Shown: positions 1 to 8,642, numbered from the stretch's first letter. The stretch: 64,000 nt of DNA from Microbacterium sp. 1S1 (GCF_008271365.1 NZ_CP043430.1:372001-436000), one strand, 5' to 3'. Numbers and translations: made by a program. Notes: a model not told the origin generated them from the sequence alone.

Positions 1-1
1 C

Positions 2-835
2 GACCGGCCGGTGGTCGTCGTCTCGACGAACATCCTCGGCGACGTGGTCGACGAACTCGTCGGCGACCAGGCACGGGTCGTCACCCTGATGAAGCCCGAC
101 GCCGATCCGCACTCCTTCGAGATCTCGGCGCAGGAGGCGGCCACGCTCCGCGACGCCGACCTCCTGGTGTCCAACGGTCTCGGCCTCGAGGAAGGGCTCC
201 AGCAGCATCTCGAGGCCGCCGTCGATGCGAACGTGCCGTCCTTCGTCGCTGGCGAGGCGATCGAGGTCCTGGACTACCGCGAGGGCGATGCCGCCGGGAT
301 GCCGGACTCGCACTTCTGGACGGATCCCGGTCGCATGATCGACGTCGTGGATGCCCTCGAACCCGCACTCCGCGAGATCGACGGCATCGACGCCGATGCC
401 CTCGCCGAGAGCGTCGCCGCGTACCGCGGGCAGGTGGAGGAGCTCGACGCCGAGATGACGACCGCGTTCGCGAGCATCCCGGACGATCGCCGGGCGCTGG
501 TGACCAATCACCACGTGTTCGGGTACCTCGCCGACCGCTTCGACTTCGAGGTCGTCGGCGCGGTGATCCCCGGCGGCACGACGCTCGCCGCCCCCTCGGC
601 ATCCGATCTCGCCGACCTCGTCGACGCGGTGGAGGAGACGGGCGTCCCCGCGATCTTCGCGGAGTCCTCCTCCCCCGACCGTCTCGTCCAGGCGCTCGCC
701 GACGAAGCCGACATCCACGTCGACGTCATCGAGCTGTTCACCGAGTCGCTCACCGCCGACGGCGGCGACGCCCCCGACTACCTGACCATGATGCGCGTCA
801 ACACCGAGCGCATCACCTCCGGTCTCACGCGCTGA
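2..835 (+). CDS. aztC: Zinc ABC transporter substrate-binding protein AztC (5' partial)
   Basis: Cluster A-I (ZnuA/AztC-type) solute-binding protein that captures Zn2+ (possibly Mn2+) outside the membrane for an ABC importer. The reading frame is open to the left edge, so the signal peptide and first strand are missing. A GTG at 11 is only an internal valine codon. Expected metal ligands are visible: a His in DADPHSFE, a His in DSHFWTDP, a His pair in TNHHVFGY, and an acidic residue near ESSSPDR. The C-terminus (YLTMMRVNTERI) matches the family's closing helix. The aztD-like gene starts 29 bp downstream, which is why AztC is preferred over a generic ZnuA or MntA. The ATPase and permease genes should lie just outside the window. 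Confidence 0.8.
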   Translation, partial: DRPVVVVSTNILGDVVDELVGDQARVVTLMKPDADPHSFEISAQEAATLRDADLLVSNGLGLEEGLQQHLEAAVDANVPSFVAGEAIEVLDYREGDAAGMPDSHFWTDPGRMIDVVDALEPALREIDGIDADALAESVAAYRGQVEELDAEMTTAFASIPDDRRALVTNHHVFGYLADRFDFEVVGAVIPGGTTLAAPSASDLADLVDAVEETGVPAIFAESSSPDRLVQALADEADIHVDVIELFTESLTADGGDAPDYLTMMRVNTERITSGLTR

Positions 836-864
836 GACCATCCCTCACAAGAAAGAAGCACCAG

Positions 865-2064
865 ATGAAGACACTCCCCCTGCGCCGAGCGTTGGTCGGG
901 GCCGTCGCCCTCGGCGCCGCCGTCACGCTCGCCTCCTGCTCGACCACGGCGGGCGGCGGCTCCGCGCCGAGCGACGCCCCGGCCGCGGACGCCGGCCCCC
1001 GCGTCGCCATCTCGTATGACGGGGGCATCGTCGTCCTGGACGGCGAGACCCTCGACACCGTTGCCGACTTCGACTCCGAGCCCTTCACGCGGCTGAACCC
1101 GGCCGGCGACGGTCGCCACGTCATGGTGACCATGAGCGAGGGCTTCCAGGTTCTGGACACCGGTGCCGGCTCGACCGACGAGGCCGAGCTGACCGACACG
1201 GTGTTCGAGGCCGACACCCCGGGGCACGTCGTCCGGCACGGCGGCAAGACCATCCTCTACGCCGACGGCACCAGCGACACGACGATCTTCGACACCGCCG
1301 ACCTCGGCTCCGGAGAGCTCCCGGAGGTCGAGACCGTCGACGGCGTCGAAGCCCATCACGGGGTCTCCGTGCTCCTGGAGGACGGCACATTCCTCACCAC
1401 GGTCGGCGATGCCGACGGACGCACCGGCATCGTGGTGCGTGACGCGGAGGGGAACGAGGTCGCGTCCTCCGACCAGTGCCCCGGCGTGCACGGCGAAGGC
1501 ACTGCGGCGGGCGAGGTCGTCGTGTTCGGCTGCGAGGACGGCGCCCTCGTCTACAAGGACGGCGAGATCACCAAGCTCGCCGCCCCGGACCAGCCGTACG
1601 GCCGCATGGGCAACGCCTACGTGAGCGAGACGAGCCCGATCGTCGTGGGCGACTACAAGAACGACCCGGACGCCGAGGGCTACCTGCTCGACGCGGTCAC
1701 GCTCATCGACACCGACGCGCTGACCTCGAAGGTCGTATCGCTGCCCGAGGGCGCGGAGTACACGTTCCGCGACGTCGTCCGCGGTCCGGGCGACCTCGCC
1801 TACATCCTGGGCGCTGACGGAGCCATCCACGTGCTCGACCCGGAGTCCGGCGAGGTCACCGACTCCTACCCGGTCATCGACGCGTGGGAGGGGCCGGCCG
1901 AGTGGCAGGATCCGCACCCCGCCATCGTCGTCGCCGGCGACATCGCGTACGTGACCGAGCCCGCCGCGAAGAGCGTGCACGCGGTCGACCTCACCACCGG
2001 CGAGGTGCTCGCGAGCGCCGAGCTGGAGGTCACCCCGAACGAGATCGCGCCGGCCGCCGGCTGA
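865..2064 (+). CDS. aztD: AztD-like zinc metallochaperone, lipoprotein
   Basis: A 399-residue exported protein with lipobox LASC (Cys25) and a repetitive beta-propeller-like body (recurring blocks such as VVLDGETLD, HVLDPESGE, HAVDLTTGE). His-rich spots suit zinc binding: H121/H125, H164-H165, CPGVHGEG near 205-211, and DPHP near 350. AztD proteins (known from Paracoccus) are extracytoplasmic chaperones that hand Zn2+ to AztC, and this gene follows the AztC gene in the same operon. The start has a purine-rich Shine-Dalgarno at 851-858. Here the protein is a lipoprotein, as expected for a Gram-positive envelope. Assignment rests on length, fold pattern, His clusters and neighbour. Confidence 0.72.
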   Translation: MKTLPLRRALVGAVALGAAVTLASCSTTAGGGSAPSDAPAADAGPRVAISYDGGIVVLDGETLDTVADFDSEPFTRLNPAGDGRHVMVTMSEGFQVLDTGAGSTDEAELTDTVFEADTPGHVVRHGGKTILYADGTSDTTIFDTADLGSGELPEVETVDGVEAHHGVSVLLEDGTFLTTVGDADGRTGIVVRDAEGNEVASSDQCPGVHGEGTAAGEVVVFGCEDGALVYKDGEITKLAAPDQPYGRMGNAYVSETSPIVVGDYKNDPDAEGYLLDAVTLIDTDALTSKVVSLPEGAEYTFRDVVRGPGDLAYILGADGAIHVLDPESGEVTDSYPVIDAWEGPAEWQDPHPAIVVAGDIAYVTEPAAKSVHAVDLTTGEVLASAELEVTPNEIAPAAG

Positions 2065-2075
2065 GGCGTCCACAG

Positions 2076-2110
2076 GCCGCGGGTCCGTCCCCTTCGGGCG
2101 GGCCCGCGGC
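2076..2110. terminator. Rho-independent-type hairpin after aztD
   Basis: A 15-bp stem (2076-2090 with 2096-2110, including three G-T pairs) and a 5-nt loop begin 11 bp after the aztD stop codon. There is no clear T run, as is common in high-GC actinobacteria. Confidence 0.65.
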
Positions 2111-2228
2111 ATCGCGGGCGCACAGCATCCCCCTCGCCACGCCATCGCGCAACCCCCGTGCCCGAACGTTCCTCTCCTCGTAGTACTGGACGGGCGAGCG
2201 GCGCTCGCCCCGAGGCCGAGGAGGAGCC

Positions 2229-3329
2229 ATGTCGAAGGCAACCGACGACCGACGCGGAGCGACGTCCGCCCCGTCGCCCGAGCACGAGGACAAACCGGAC
2301 AACCCCACCGATCTGCAGAAGCGGTCGTGGAAATACGTCCTGGTCAAGAGCATCCGGGAGTTCTCCGCGGACCAGTGCATGGACGGCGCCGCAGGCCTGA
2401 CCTACTACGCGGTGCTCTCGATCTTCCCCGCCATGATCGCCGTCTTCTCGCTGCTCGGCGTGTTCGGGCAGGGCGGGGCCGCCGCCGACGCCGTGCTCGG
2501 AATCATCGAGGACGTCGCGCCGCCCGAGACCGCGCAGGCGCTACGCGGTCCCATCGAGCAGATCTCCCAGGCCCCCGGAGCCGGTATCGCCCTCGTCACC
2601 GGTATCCTCCTCGCGCTGTGGTCGGCGTCGGGGTACGTCGGCGCCTTCAGCCGGATGATGAACCGCATCTACGAGATCGACGAAGGACGCCCCTTCTGGA
2701 AGCTGCGGCCGATGCAGCTCCTCGTCACCCTCATCACGGTCGTCTCGCTGACCATCGTGGCCATCGTGCTCGTACTGTCCGGCGACGTGGTCTCGGCGCT
2801 GGGCGACGCGATCGGCGCCGGCGAGGGCGTGCAGCTCGCGTGGAGCATCGCCAAGTGGCCGCTGCTGCTGTTCGTCGTGGTCTTCCTCGTGGCGGTCCTC
2901 TACTACGCCACCCCGAACGCCAAGCAGCCGAAGTTCCGATGGATCAGCGTGGGCGCCATCGTCGCGATCGTGGTCCTCGCGATCGCCACCCTCGGCTTCG
3001 TCTTCTACGTCACGACCTTCTCGAACTACGAGCGCACGTACGGATCGATGGCGGGCATCATCGTGTTCCTGCTGTGGCTGTGGATCGCGAACCTCGCCCT
3101 GCTGTTCGGCGCGGAGTTCGACGCCGAGCTCGAGCGCGGACGCCAGCTCCAGGCGGGTATGGCCGCCGAGCGGGACATCCAGCTTCCGCCGCGGGACACC
3201 CGGCAGAGCGACAAGCGCGCCGAGAAGGAGGAGAAGGACATCGCGGAGGGCCGCCGTATCCGTCTGGAGAACGAGGGGGACGACGACGAGGACGGTCACC
3301 GTCGCGGTGGCCGGTCGAGCCGTTCCTGA
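2229..3329 (+). CDS. YihY/BrkB (UPF0761) family integral membrane protein
   Basis: A 366-residue protein. A hydrophilic N-terminus is followed by about six membrane helices between roughly residues 60 and 300 and a highly charged Lys/Glu/Asp/Arg tail of about 70 residues. The GAAGLTYYAVLSIFPAMIAV segment and the NLALLFGAEFDAELERGR end are hallmarks of the YihY/BrkB family. The family's function is not firmly established; it was once annotated as ribonuclease BN, which is incorrect for this fold. A good Shine-Dalgarno (GAGGAG, 2221-2226) supports the start. It appears monocistronic. Confidence 0.88.
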   Translation: MSKATDDRRGATSAPSPEHEDKPDNPTDLQKRSWKYVLVKSIREFSADQCMDGAAGLTYYAVLSIFPAMIAVFSLLGVFGQGGAAADAVLGIIEDVAPPETAQALRGPIEQISQAPGAGIALVTGILLALWSASGYVGAFSRMMNRIYEIDEGRPFWKLRPMQLLVTLITVVSLTIVAIVLVLSGDVVSALGDAIGAGEGVQLAWSIAKWPLLLFVVVFLVAVLYYATPNAKQPKFRWISVGAIVAIVVLAIATLGFVFYVTTFSNYERTYGSMAGIIVFLLWLWIANLALLFGAEFDAELERGRQLQAGMAAERDIQLPPRDTRQSDKRAEKEEKDIAEGRRIRLENEGDDDEDGHRRGGRSSRS

Positions 3330-3343
3330 ACCGACCCGGCTCG

Positions 3344-3388
3344 GACGAGGCGCCCGCCAAGGGGGAGGAGTTCGGCGAGCGCCTCGTC
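3344..3388. terminator. Possible stem-loop downstream of the YihY gene
   Basis: GACGAGGCGC (3344-3353) is perfectly complementary to GCGCCTCGTC (3379-3388) across a 25-nt loop, starting 15 bp after the stop codon. The long loop and missing T tail make terminator function uncertain. Confidence 0.35.
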
Positions 3389-3571
3389 AGCCCCTCGCGG
3401 CTCGGAGGCGGCCCCCCGCTACCTCGCACGGCGTTCGGAGCAGATAAAGGATGCTCCGGACTTCCGTCGAGCGCAATCGTTTTTCGCTTTCCGCCGCACA
3501 CTGTGGACGAAAGTCGCTAGTCCGTGCGAGCGAGCGCCCGGTGCACGGCCTCTCGCGGGGAGGGTCGTGTG

Positions 3572-3584
3572 GTGGACTGTCCAC
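3572..3584. promoter_or_regulatory. 13-bp perfect palindrome abutting a start codon
   Basis: GTGGAC-T-GTCCAC sits directly against the ATG at 3585. It may be an operator or a hairpin that masks translation initiation of the kinase-like gene. No regulator can be matched to it. Confidence 0.3.
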
Positions 3585-4496
3585 ATGGAGCAGACACCCG
3601 GGACAGCCCCTGCGGCGAGCGCAGGGTCGGATCCCGACGGCGCCGCGCGGCTGCGAAGGCTCCTCGCCACGGCAGAACACCTCAGGGAGAGATGGCACCT
3701 GCACCAGGACGGCCCGATCCGTTCCGGCGAAGCCGGCATCGTCCTTCTCGTTCGTGGCCCGCGTGGGGAAGCGGCCGCGCTCAAGGTGCAGCCACCCGGC
3801 CCGGAGGTCGACGCGGCCGTTCTCGGCCTGGGCCAGTGGGACGGCGAGGGGGTCGTGCGGGTGCTCGCGAGCGACGCCGAGCGAGGCGCACTGCTCTTGG
3901 AGCGCCTCGATCCCGACCGGAGTCTGGAGGGCGTCACGGATGACGACGAGGCGACCCACGTCGTCGGCGCGCTTCTCGCGCGCCTGCACAGCGTCCGCCC
4001 TACCGACGGCCTTCCGTTCCTCGGCACGGTCGTGCAGCAGATGCTCGACCGCGCACAGGAGGCGAGGACGGCGCTCTCCACTGAGGACCGGCGGCGGTTC
4101 GACCGCTGGGTGGGCCAGGTCGGCGAGGTCGCCACGGAGTCGATCGATCGCTTCCTGCACTGGGACATGCACTTCGGGAACGTGCTGCGTGCGGACCGAG
4201 AACCCTGGCTGGCGATCGACCCGGAGCCCCTCATCGGCGACGCCGGCTTCGATCTCTGGCCCGTGCTGGACAGCGGGTGGAGCAGCGACCCCACGAGGAC
4301 CGATGCCGCTCGCATCGTCCGTCGCCGCTTCGACATCCTCACCGACATGCTGCAGCTCGACCGGGACCGCGCAATTGCCTGGACTGCGGCGCGACTTCTC
4401 CAGAACACGCTCTGGGACATCGAGGACGGGGAGCCGACCATCGCCTTCTCCGCGACCGTGCTCGACGATGCCTTGCGGAACCGTCCCGCATCCTAA
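3585..4496 (+). CDS. Aminoglycoside/hydroxyurea phosphotransferase family protein (streptomycin 6-kinase-like)
   Basis: A 303-residue protein of the kinase-like APH(6) fold. The catalytic loop reads HWDMHFGN (residues 192-199), with Asp195 as the catalytic base and Asn199 as a metal ligand. The second metal Asp is in IDPEPLIGD (211-219), the version typical of the streptomycin/hydroxyurea kinase family. The usual Gly after the first His is Trp here. Chromosomal actinobacterial copies usually have unknown substrates, so drug resistance cannot be claimed. An upstream in-frame GTG at 3567 lies 2 nt after a GGGGAGGG stretch, and ATG 3585 lies about 20 nt after it; neither spacing is ideal, so the start is uncertain. 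Confidence 0.75.
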   Translation: MEQTPGTAPAASAGSDPDGAARLRRLLATAEHLRERWHLHQDGPIRSGEAGIVLLVRGPRGEAAALKVQPPGPEVDAAVLGLGQWDGEGVVRVLASDAERGALLLERLDPDRSLEGVTDDDEATHVVGALLARLHSVRPTDGLPFLGTVVQQMLDRAQEARTALSTEDRRRFDRWVGQVGEVATESIDRFLHWDMHFGNVLRADREPWLAIDPEPLIGDAGFDLWPVLDSGWSSDPTRTDAARIVRRRFDILTDMLQLDRDRAIAWTAARLLQNTLWDIEDGEPTIAFSATVLDDALRNRPAS

Positions 4497-4559
4497 CCTG
4501 TCCCCAGGGAGAAGCGCCAAGGGATCGATACGCCGAGAGCACCGAGCGACCCTGGCGAC

Positions 4560-5240
4560 ATGAGCACTGTCCTGTCCCGCACTGCGGGCATCGTCCTTCG
4601 AGGGATCATGGCGGCGATCCTCCTCGTCCGACGCCCGCGGCCGATCCACGCGCACGGCGCGATCTTCGACGGACGGCTGGAGATGCGACCGTCCCCCGGC
4701 TCAGGCATCCGCGGGATCGACGATCCGCCGGTCGCCGACGTACCGGTCGTCGTGCGCGTCTCGCGATCGGTGGGGCTGCCGCCGTGGGCGCCGGACGTCT
4801 ACGGTCTCGGCATGAGGTGGGTACAGGGCGGAGAGGAGATCGACCTCCAGCTCGCGTCGACGGGCATCGGCGTGCCGGGACGCTTCCTGCTCCTACCCCG
4901 CCTCACGCCGAGCCGAGCGACCCTGAGCAGCGTCGTGCCGTACCGGACGCCGCGGGGACCGGTCATGCTGTGCGCGCGGACCGTCCCGCCGCGGCGCCTC
5001 CCCGGCGCACTCGAGGAGCTGCGCCGGGCCGTGGACAGTGAGCCGTGGACGCTCCGGCTGTCCTTCGCGTCGCCGCGCGGACGGTGGCATCCGTTCGCCG
5101 ACGTCCGACTCGACTCCGCGAGGGCCACGGACGATCCGGGCCTGCGCTTCGACATCGATCGGCGGCCTCTTCCCGGCGCGGAGACGTACCCGTCGGTGCA
5201 GGCGCTGCGCGGCCCCTCCTACCGCCTCACCCAGGGGTGA
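4560..5240 (+). CDS. Conserved hypothetical protein with weak catalase-like signature
   Basis: A 226-residue soluble-looking protein that I do not recognise firmly. RPIHAHGAIFDG near residue 27 resembles the VHAKG strand carrying the distal His in catalases. PVVVRVSRSVG followed by DVYGLGMRW resembles the catalase PVFVRFS...DVRGFA region. It is far shorter than catalases and lacks an obvious proximal-Tyr motif (RxxxY), so haem binding is doubtful. It follows the kinase-like gene by 63 bp on the same strand and converges with the cyclodeaminase gene 12 bp away. Function unassigned. Confidence 0.55.
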   Translation: MSTVLSRTAGIVLRGIMAAILLVRRPRPIHAHGAIFDGRLEMRPSPGSGIRGIDDPPVADVPVVVRVSRSVGLPPWAPDVYGLGMRWVQGGEEIDLQLASTGIGVPGRFLLLPRLTPSRATLSSVVPYRTPRGPVMLCARTVPPRRLPGALEELRRAVDSEPWTLRLSFASPRGRWHPFADVRLDSARATDDPGLRFDIDRRPLPGAETYPSVQALRGPSYRLTQG

Positions 5241-5252
5241 CGCACCGCCGGC

Positions 5253-5873
5253 TCAGTCCAGACGCGCGGACAGCTCCGTCGTGATCCGCGCGACCTGGGT
5301 TCGCGCGTCGGCCAACCGTCCGACCTCGTCCTCGAGGCCGACCAGCATCGGCCTCGAGGCTCCGTGCGAGCGAGCGAGCTGCAGGTTCGCGCGGAGGTTC
5401 AGCGATGCGCCGGCCAGTCCCGCTTCCAGCGCCTCCGTCGCGACGGCGAGATCCACGGCGAGGTGCGGATTCCCCTCCGCGGAGAGCATGCGCGCTTCGG
5501 TGACCAGGGCTACGCCGGCACGGCCGAGCCGCGCGACCGATTGCGCGGCCTCGATGGCCGCCTCACGGACGCGGTCCTCTCGATCCGGGTCCTCCGGCGA
5601 CAGCGCGAGCGCGGCACCGAAACTCGCCGACACCACGCCGTCCGCTTCGACCGCCCGCAGGAGGTCGCTGCGCACAGCGTCGAGCCGGCCGGTTCGCTCA
5701 GCGACGGCGGGCACGTCGGGGGTGTATCCGGCGACCATGCCCATCAGCGCCGCCGCGAGGCCGAGCATCACTCCCGACGCCGCCCCTCCGCCCGGCGATC
5801 CGGTGGGCTGACTGAGCGCGTCGAGCCAGGCATCCATCGGGCGTGACGTCGGGACGTCTGCGGATTCCGTCAT
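5253..5873 (-). CDS. Cyclodeaminase/cyclohydrolase family protein
   Basis: A 206-residue, mostly helical, Ala-rich protein of the formiminotetrahydrofolate cyclodeaminase / methenyl-THF cyclohydrolase (FTCD_C) family. It has the family opening DALSQPTGSPGGGAASG, where the Gly-rich loop binds folate, followed by the long helices of the dimeric fold. It probably acts on a folate one-carbon intermediate, but no formiminotransferase or histidine-degradation genes are nearby. The start at 5873 fits a leaderless transcript: TAGTCT at 5881-5886 ends 7 nt before the ATG. It is divergent from the next gene, with about 65 bp shared between promoters. Confidence 0.78.
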   Translation of the reverse strand: MTESADVPTSRPMDAWLDALSQPTGSPGGGAASGVMLGLAAALMGMVAGYTPDVPAVAERTGRLDAVRSDLLRAVEADGVVSASFGAALALSPEDPDREDRVREAAIEAAQSVARLGRAGVALVTEARMLSAEGNPHLAVDLAVATEALEAGLAGASLNLRANLQLARSHGASRPMLVGLEDEVGRLADARTQVARITTELSARLD

Positions 5874-5938
5874 GCGCGCCAGACTATCGGGGCGCACGGC
5901 TGCCCCATCCGGGCGGCCTGTCTCTCTACGATGGAGTC

Positions 5939-6328
5939 GTGCAGCTCGTGGACACCTTCTCCGTGGTCGGCGAGGTGCTGGCATGGATGGGTCTCGGGAT
6001 CGGCGCGCCCCTCCTCGTCGTGGCGCTGCTGATCGGGCTCGTCGAAGGCCGGTGGGTCCCGGTCGAGATCGCCGTGATCGATCGAGACGGGCAACCGACG
6101 GCCCGGTGGTTCGCCGGCGGCGACTTCCACGAGCGGCCGCTCCGGCGTGGAGAGCCCGTGCCCGCCGACGACGGCTGGGTCGACGGGTTCTACAGCTCGA
6201 ACGATCCCTCTCGCGCCCGGATCGGCGAGCCTCCGCACCTGCGCCGGGTTGTGCGGACGGTCGGCATCGTGTTCGCCGCCGTGGGCGTCCTTGGTCTGAG
6301 CGCGTCCTTCCTTCCGCTCCTCCTGTGA
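5939..6328 (+). CDS. Small membrane protein, unknown function
   Basis: A 129-residue protein with a GTG start. One hydrophobic helix lies near residues 10-30 (LGIGAPLLVVALLIGLVEG) and another at the C-terminus (VGIVFAAVGVLGLSASFLPL). Between them is a polar domain with WVPVEIAVI and WFAGGDFHERP. This is a Nin-Cin small protein; I do not recognise the family. The start is supported by TACGAT at 5927-5932 ending 6 nt before the GTG, the leaderless arrangement seen repeatedly in this window. Confidence 0.65.
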   Translation: MQLVDTFSVVGEVLAWMGLGIGAPLLVVALLIGLVEGRWVPVEIAVIDRDGQPTARWFAGGDFHERPLRRGEPVPADDGWVDGFYSSNDPSRARIGEPPHLRRVVRTVGIVFAAVGVLGLSASFLPLLL

Positions 6329-6383
6329 AGGGGGCCCCGAGAGGGTGCCCCTCGCCCGGCGAGCCGTCGATACGCTGGACGGT

Positions 6384-6914
6384 ATGGGCGAGACAACAGG
6401 GTCACGGGCGGCACCGACGCCGGGACCGGTTCGCGTCGTCTTCGACCGCCATCTCGACGTCGTGGTCGCCAGTCCACTCGCGACCACGTTGTCGGCCGCC
6501 TTCTCTGTGGGGAACAACCTGGCACGCTCGATGTTCTTGAACCCGGAGTCTCAGACGGTCCTCGAAGAGTGGGAGCAATCCGCGGGCCACCTCGTCACCA
6601 CGCTCCGCGCGAATGTCCGCCGGTTCGGGAAGGACCCGCGATTCGACGACCTGGTCGGCGAGCTCGGGGCGCTCAGCCCGCGGTTTGTCGAGCACTGGGC
6701 TGGCGCGGAGACCGCCGCCCCCGCGACGGACATCGTGCACTTCTTCCACCCCATGACCGGCACGCAGGCGTACGCGTGCCGTCTCGAACCCGACGGCGGC
6801 GAGCGCGTGGAGATGCGCTGGTCACCGGCGGACGGCCCGTGTCGAACGGCCCTCCATGCGCTGTGGGTTCGGACGCGTCAGCTCGAGGAGAGACGCAGGG
6901 TCTCGGCGAGATAG
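6384..6914 (+). CDS. Orphan MmyB-like ligand-binding domain protein without HTH
   Basis: A 176-residue protein that aligns by eye with the C-terminal domain of MmyB-type XRE regulators: LDVVVASPLATTLS, RSMFLNPESQTVLEEWE, LRANVRRFGKDPRFDDLVGE, SPRFVEHWA and FHPMTG. No N-terminal helix-turn-helix is present and none can be reached by extending the frame. It may be a stand-alone ligand-binding or decoy domain. The start at 6384 is supported by TACGCT (6371-6376) ending 7 nt upstream. Its last 37 bp overlap, on the opposite strand, the end of a complete XRE-MmyB regulator gene, so two related domains are encoded tail to tail. Confidence 0.72.
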   Translation: MGETTGSRAAPTPGPVRVVFDRHLDVVVASPLATTLSAAFSVGNNLARSMFLNPESQTVLEEWEQSAGHLVTTLRANVRRFGKDPRFDDLVGELGALSPRFVEHWAGAETAAPATDIVHFFHPMTGTQAYACRLEPDGGERVEMRWSPADGPCRTALHALWVRTRQLEERRRVSAR

Positions 6915-7708
6915 CGGATCGCGGCTGCGGCGGGTGACCCGGGCGGGTTGGCGAACATCACCACCACGAGGTCGGTGCTCGGGATCCGCAGATGCTGCCA
7001 GCACACATCCACCAGGCCGAAGGGCTCGATCCGGTGGCGCGTGACGTCGGTCCCGAGTTCGCGCACGTCGTGGCGCGCCCAGATCGCGGGGAAGTCGGGA
7101 TCCTGAATCAAGAGCCTGGCGAGCAGTTCTCGGAACCGAGGATCGTCCGGGTCGCTGCGCAGCCGGAACGAGGCGGTGATCCGAGTGGCGAGGTCGAACC
7201 AGGTCTCCCCCACGCGGTCCCTCGCCGAGACGTCGAACGTCGCCAGCAGCAGGTTCTTCCCGGGCTGCAGCGATTCCGGCTGCAGTGCCTTCGCGATGGC
7301 GTTGCCGGCGAGCACATCCTGGTTGCCGTCGATCACGATGGCGGGCGTGTGCGACAGGTGCTGCAGGAGCGCATGCACGGACGCCGGCACCTTCTGCTCC
7401 CTCGGCGTGCGCGGAACCGACGTCCGCAGACCGCCACTGTTCAGCCGAAGAAGGTAAGCGGTCGCGTCGTCATCGAGGCGGAGCGCCTGAGCCAGCGCGA
7501 GGAGCACCTGATCGGAGGGCTGATGGTCGTGCCCGCGTTCCAGCCGCACATAGTATTCCGCGCTGATCCGCGCCAACGCCGCGACCTCCTCGCGCCGGAG
7601 GCCTTCCACTCGACGGCCCGGGAGCCGCGGCAGGCCGACGTCTTCGGGCTGGAGCACTGCACGGCGCGCGCGCAGATACTCCGCCACCGCATGACGATGC
7701 TCGCTCAT
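6878..7708 (-). CDS. XRE family transcriptional regulator with MmyB-like sensor domain
   Basis: A 276-residue repressor-type regulator. The N-terminal HTH (about residues 10-80) has the family motif GRRVEGLRREEVAALA followed by YYVRLERG. The C-terminal MmyB-like domain (about 105-260) is thought to bind a hydrophobic ligand (DVLAGNAIAKAL, FRELLARLLIQDPDFPAIWARHDVRE). Such genes usually lie divergent from the oxidoreductase or hydrolase they control. Here the divergent neighbour is an alpha/beta hydrolase gene 177 bp away, so control of the 7886-9479 hydrolase pair is likely (inference). The start at 7708 is chosen for the family N-terminus; a nearby upstream GTG is possible. Confidence 0.88.
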   Translation of the reverse strand: MSEHRHAVAEYLRARRAVLQPEDVGLPRLPGRRVEGLRREEVAALARISAEYYVRLERGHDHQPSDQVLLALAQALRLDDDATAYLLRLNSGGLRTSVPRTPREQKVPASVHALLQHLSHTPAIVIDGNQDVLAGNAIAKALQPESLQPGKNLLLATFDVSARDRVGETWFDLATRITASFRLRSDPDDPRFRELLARLLIQDPDFPAIWARHDVRELGTDVTRHRIEPFGLVDVCWQHLRIPSTDLVVVMFANPPGSPAAAAIRYLAETLRLSSS

Positions 7709-7885
7709 ACCCTCCGAACCCACGACGGAAACGCTCGTCTCTCGGACTGATCGCGCTCCGGATGCCACGGCCGATTTTATCCTCACCACTGCGCCCAGGA
7801 GGGGGTCCTTGGCAGGGACACGACAACCACGACACCGCTCCCATAGCGTGGCGGACAACAGCCCCCGCCCTGGAAGGAACACCAC

Positions 7886-8599
7886 ATGCCCGCCCCCACA
7901 ATCGTGCTCGTTCACGGAGCCTTCGCCGATGCGGCCAGCTTCGAGCCCGTGACGCGCGAGCTGCTCGACCGCGGCTATGCGGTCATCGCGCCCGCCGTTC
8001 CCAACCGCAGCCTCCTCGGCGACTCGGCCTACATCCGGTCCGTCGTCGAGAACATCGACGGACCTGTCCTGCTCGTCGGGCACTCCTACGGCGGCGCGGT
8101 CATCACGGTTGCCGGCGCCGCAGCCAACGTGGTCGGCCTGGTCTACCTCGCGGGCTACGCACTGGAAGAGGGCGAGAGCCTCGGTCAGTTGCAGGGTGGT
8201 TTCCCGGACTCCGACCTTGCCGCCAACCTCGTCTACACCGCCTTCCCCACCCCGGGTGCCGACGACGGCACCGACGTCTCCGTCAAGATCGAGGCTTTCC
8301 CCGAGGTGTTCGCCGCCGGGATCGACCCGGCCGTCGCCGAGGTCCTCGCGGTCACCCAGCGCCCGCTCGCCGCACTCGCGTTCAGTGAGACGGCACCGGT
8401 AGCCGCATGGAAGACCACGCCGGCGTTCGGAATCGTGTCGGCCGCCGACCGCACCATCAACCCCGACGTGGAACGCTTCGGATACACGCGAGGCAACTTT
8501 CGTCGCATCCTCGAGCTCGACGCACCGCACCTCGTGATGCGTGCCCTCCCGCACGAGGTGGTCTCGTTCATCATCGACGCAGCGACCGACGTCGCCTGA
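7886..8599 (+). CDS. Alpha/beta hydrolase
   Basis: A 237-residue alpha/beta hydrolase of the EstC/salicylate-esterase-like type. It has VLVHGAF (residues 7-13, oxyanion loop), nucleophile Ser67 in GHSYGG, and a His near residue 212 in DAPHLVM as the likely catalytic base. No signal peptide is visible, so it should be cytosolic. A strong Shine-Dalgarno (GGAAGGA, 7872-7878) sets the start. It is first in a two-gene unit with the perhydrolase-like gene 43 bp downstream and is divergent from the MmyB regulator. Substrate unknown. Confidence 0.82.
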   Translation: MPAPTIVLVHGAFADAASFEPVTRELLDRGYAVIAPAVPNRSLLGDSAYIRSVVENIDGPVLLVGHSYGGAVITVAGAAANVVGLVYLAGYALEEGESLGQLQGGFPDSDLAANLVYTAFPTPGADDGTDVSVKIEAFPEVFAAGIDPAVAEVLAVTQRPLAALAFSETAPVAAWKTTPAFGIVSAADRTINPDVERFGYTRGNFRRILELDAPHLVMRALPHEVVSFIIDAATDVA

Positions 8600-8642
8600 T
8601 CCCCCTCCCCCACCTCATTCCACACACACCCTGGAGACGCAC

